A DNA stretch of 64,000 nucleotides from Variovorax sp. (GTDB lineage Bacteria > Pseudomonadota > Gammaproteobacteria > Burkholderiales > Burkholderiaceae_C): positions 1 to 64,000 of the forward strand of contig JAGIBP010000002.1 of the NCBI GenBank assembly GCA_017744285.1, read 5' to 3'. This document shows, one piece after another, positions 63,331 through 64,000 of the stretch. Numbering within the stretch: position 1 is the first letter of the stretch; each line of letters starts with the position of its first letter. The notes under the pieces were generated by a model. That model searched no databases and was not told the origin of the DNA. It saw nothing but the letters and a program-made list of their open reading frames with translations. The translations under genes and the position numbers were made by a program.

Positions 63331-64000
63331 TCAGGATCGCCACATGCCCTGCGCCGCCATGTCGCCGACGATGCGAACGATATGGCCGGTTACCGCCGTC
63401 ACCGCGCGCGATGGGCCCTTGGCCCGGGAGAAAGCCAGCGCCACGGTCCGCTGGAACGGCGGCTCGACGATGCGCGAGGCCTGCAGCCTGCCTTCCTGCA
63501 CCTCCTGCCACACGGCATGCAGCGGCAGCACCGTGTACAGGCCCTCCTGCGCCGTCAGCTGCTTTTGCAGCGGCAGCGAATCGGCCTCGATCACCGGTGC
63601 CAGCGTGATGCGGGCCTGGCGCGCGCCGGCATCGAGCGCGGTGCGCAAGCCGTTGGGCGCGCCCGGCAGGATGAAAGGCAGGCCGTCGAACTTGGCGAAA
63701 GGCACCTGGCCATCGGCCGTGAGCCGGTCGTCGCGCCGCCCGATCAGGTAGCTGTCCACGGTGGCGAGGGTCTCCTCGCCCTCGGGCAGCGTGGCGGTGT
63801 AGCGGTAGAGGATGGCGATGTCCACGCGAGCGTCGGTGAGCCATTCCTCCACCTGGCCGCTGGAGCCTTCCAGCACCCGCAGGCTCACGCCGGGCAGCTG
63901 CGCACGCACGGCGGCGAACAGGCGGCCGGTGAGGATGGTGCCGATCGACGGAAGGCTCCCCAGCGTGACGGTGCCCACCGGCTCGCGCAGATCGGCGCGG
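63331..64000 (-). CDS. LysR-family transcriptional regulator, 5' part missing
   Basis: About 223 C-terminal codons are visible; the HTH lies beyond the right edge. The effector domain begins with PVGTVTLGSLPSIGTIL and continues VDIAILYRY and PFILPGAPNGLR, as in CynR/Nac-like LysR proteins. It faces toward the TRAP operon from the far side of the 344-bp control region and may regulate it. Confidence 0.88.
   Translation of the reverse strand, partial: RADLREPVGTVTLGSLPSIGTILTGRLFAAVRAQLPGVSLRVLEGSSGQVEEWLTDARVDIAILYRYTATLPEGEETLATVDSYLIGRRDDRLTADGQVPFAKFDGLPFILPGAPNGLRTALDAGARQARITLAPVIEADSLPLQKQLTAQEGLYTVLPLHAVWQEVQEGRLQASRIVEPPFQRTVALAFSRAKGPSRAVTAVTGHIVRIVGDMAAQGMWRS

Overview
The window is about 64 kb of high-GC, gene-dense DNA with no rRNA, tRNA, CRISPR array, integrase or IS element that I can see. 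Three Bug/TctC-type periplasmic binding proteins, a Liv ABC operon, many CoA-ester catabolic genes with private IclR, LysR and TetR regulators, and a large stress-gene island point to a soil or plant-associated member of the Burkholderiales, most likely Comamonadaceae (Variovorax/Acidovorax-like). That placement is inference from gene content and style.

Layout. 1-1.2 kb: 3' two-thirds missing chemotaxis receptor with a sigma-28-like promoter. 1.3-2.7 kb: secreted protein of unknown function. 2.7-15.0 kb: catabolic locus. A leftward operon livJ-livH-livM-livG-livF, MBL-fold hydrolase, FAD oxidase and tandem alpha/beta hydrolase faces a rightward set of IclR regulator, LeuC-like and LeuD-like hydratase subunits and an isocitrate-lyase-family lyase. 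Three perfect copies and one degenerate copy of CATCCA-N5-TGGATG tie both arms together. The substrate loops of all three downstream enzymes differ from the textbook families. 15.0-23.4 kb: kup, then an acyl-CoA dehydrogenase/LysR divergent pair, a Bug protein, an acyl-CoA synthetase and an MFS exporter.

23.5-48.6 kb: a stress and low-oxygen island. It holds five universal stress proteins, Hsp20, an orphan GroEL, two three-BON-domain proteins, a CBS protein fused by overlap to a P-type ATPase, a beta-CASP nuclease-like MBL protein, an MCE lipid-transport operon, a DegP-like lipoprotein protease, a PAS-GAF hybrid kinase, a LEA-like coiled-coil protein and a degenerate ornithine-carbamoyltransferase-like protein. 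Its content resembles the low-oxygen-activated (lxa) locus described in Burkholderia cenocepacia. Thirteen FNR/FixK-type boxes (TTG[A/C]-N6-[T/G]CAA) lie in its promoter regions, most of them 31-32 bp (centre to centre) from a -10-like hexamer, the geometry of class II CRP/FNR promoters.

48.6-63.0 kb: a long leftward catabolic cluster: TRAP transporter dctQ-dctM-dctP, TetR regulator, Bug protein, DUF35 protein plus Cys-less thiolase, enoyl-CoA hydratase, SDR, nitronate monooxygenase-like protein, acyl-CoA synthetase, iron-type alcohol dehydrogenase, aldehyde dehydrogenase and a second Bug protein. It probably imports an organic acid, activates it to a CoA ester and shortens the chain, possibly by a retro-aldol step. 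A truncated LysR gene runs off the right edge.
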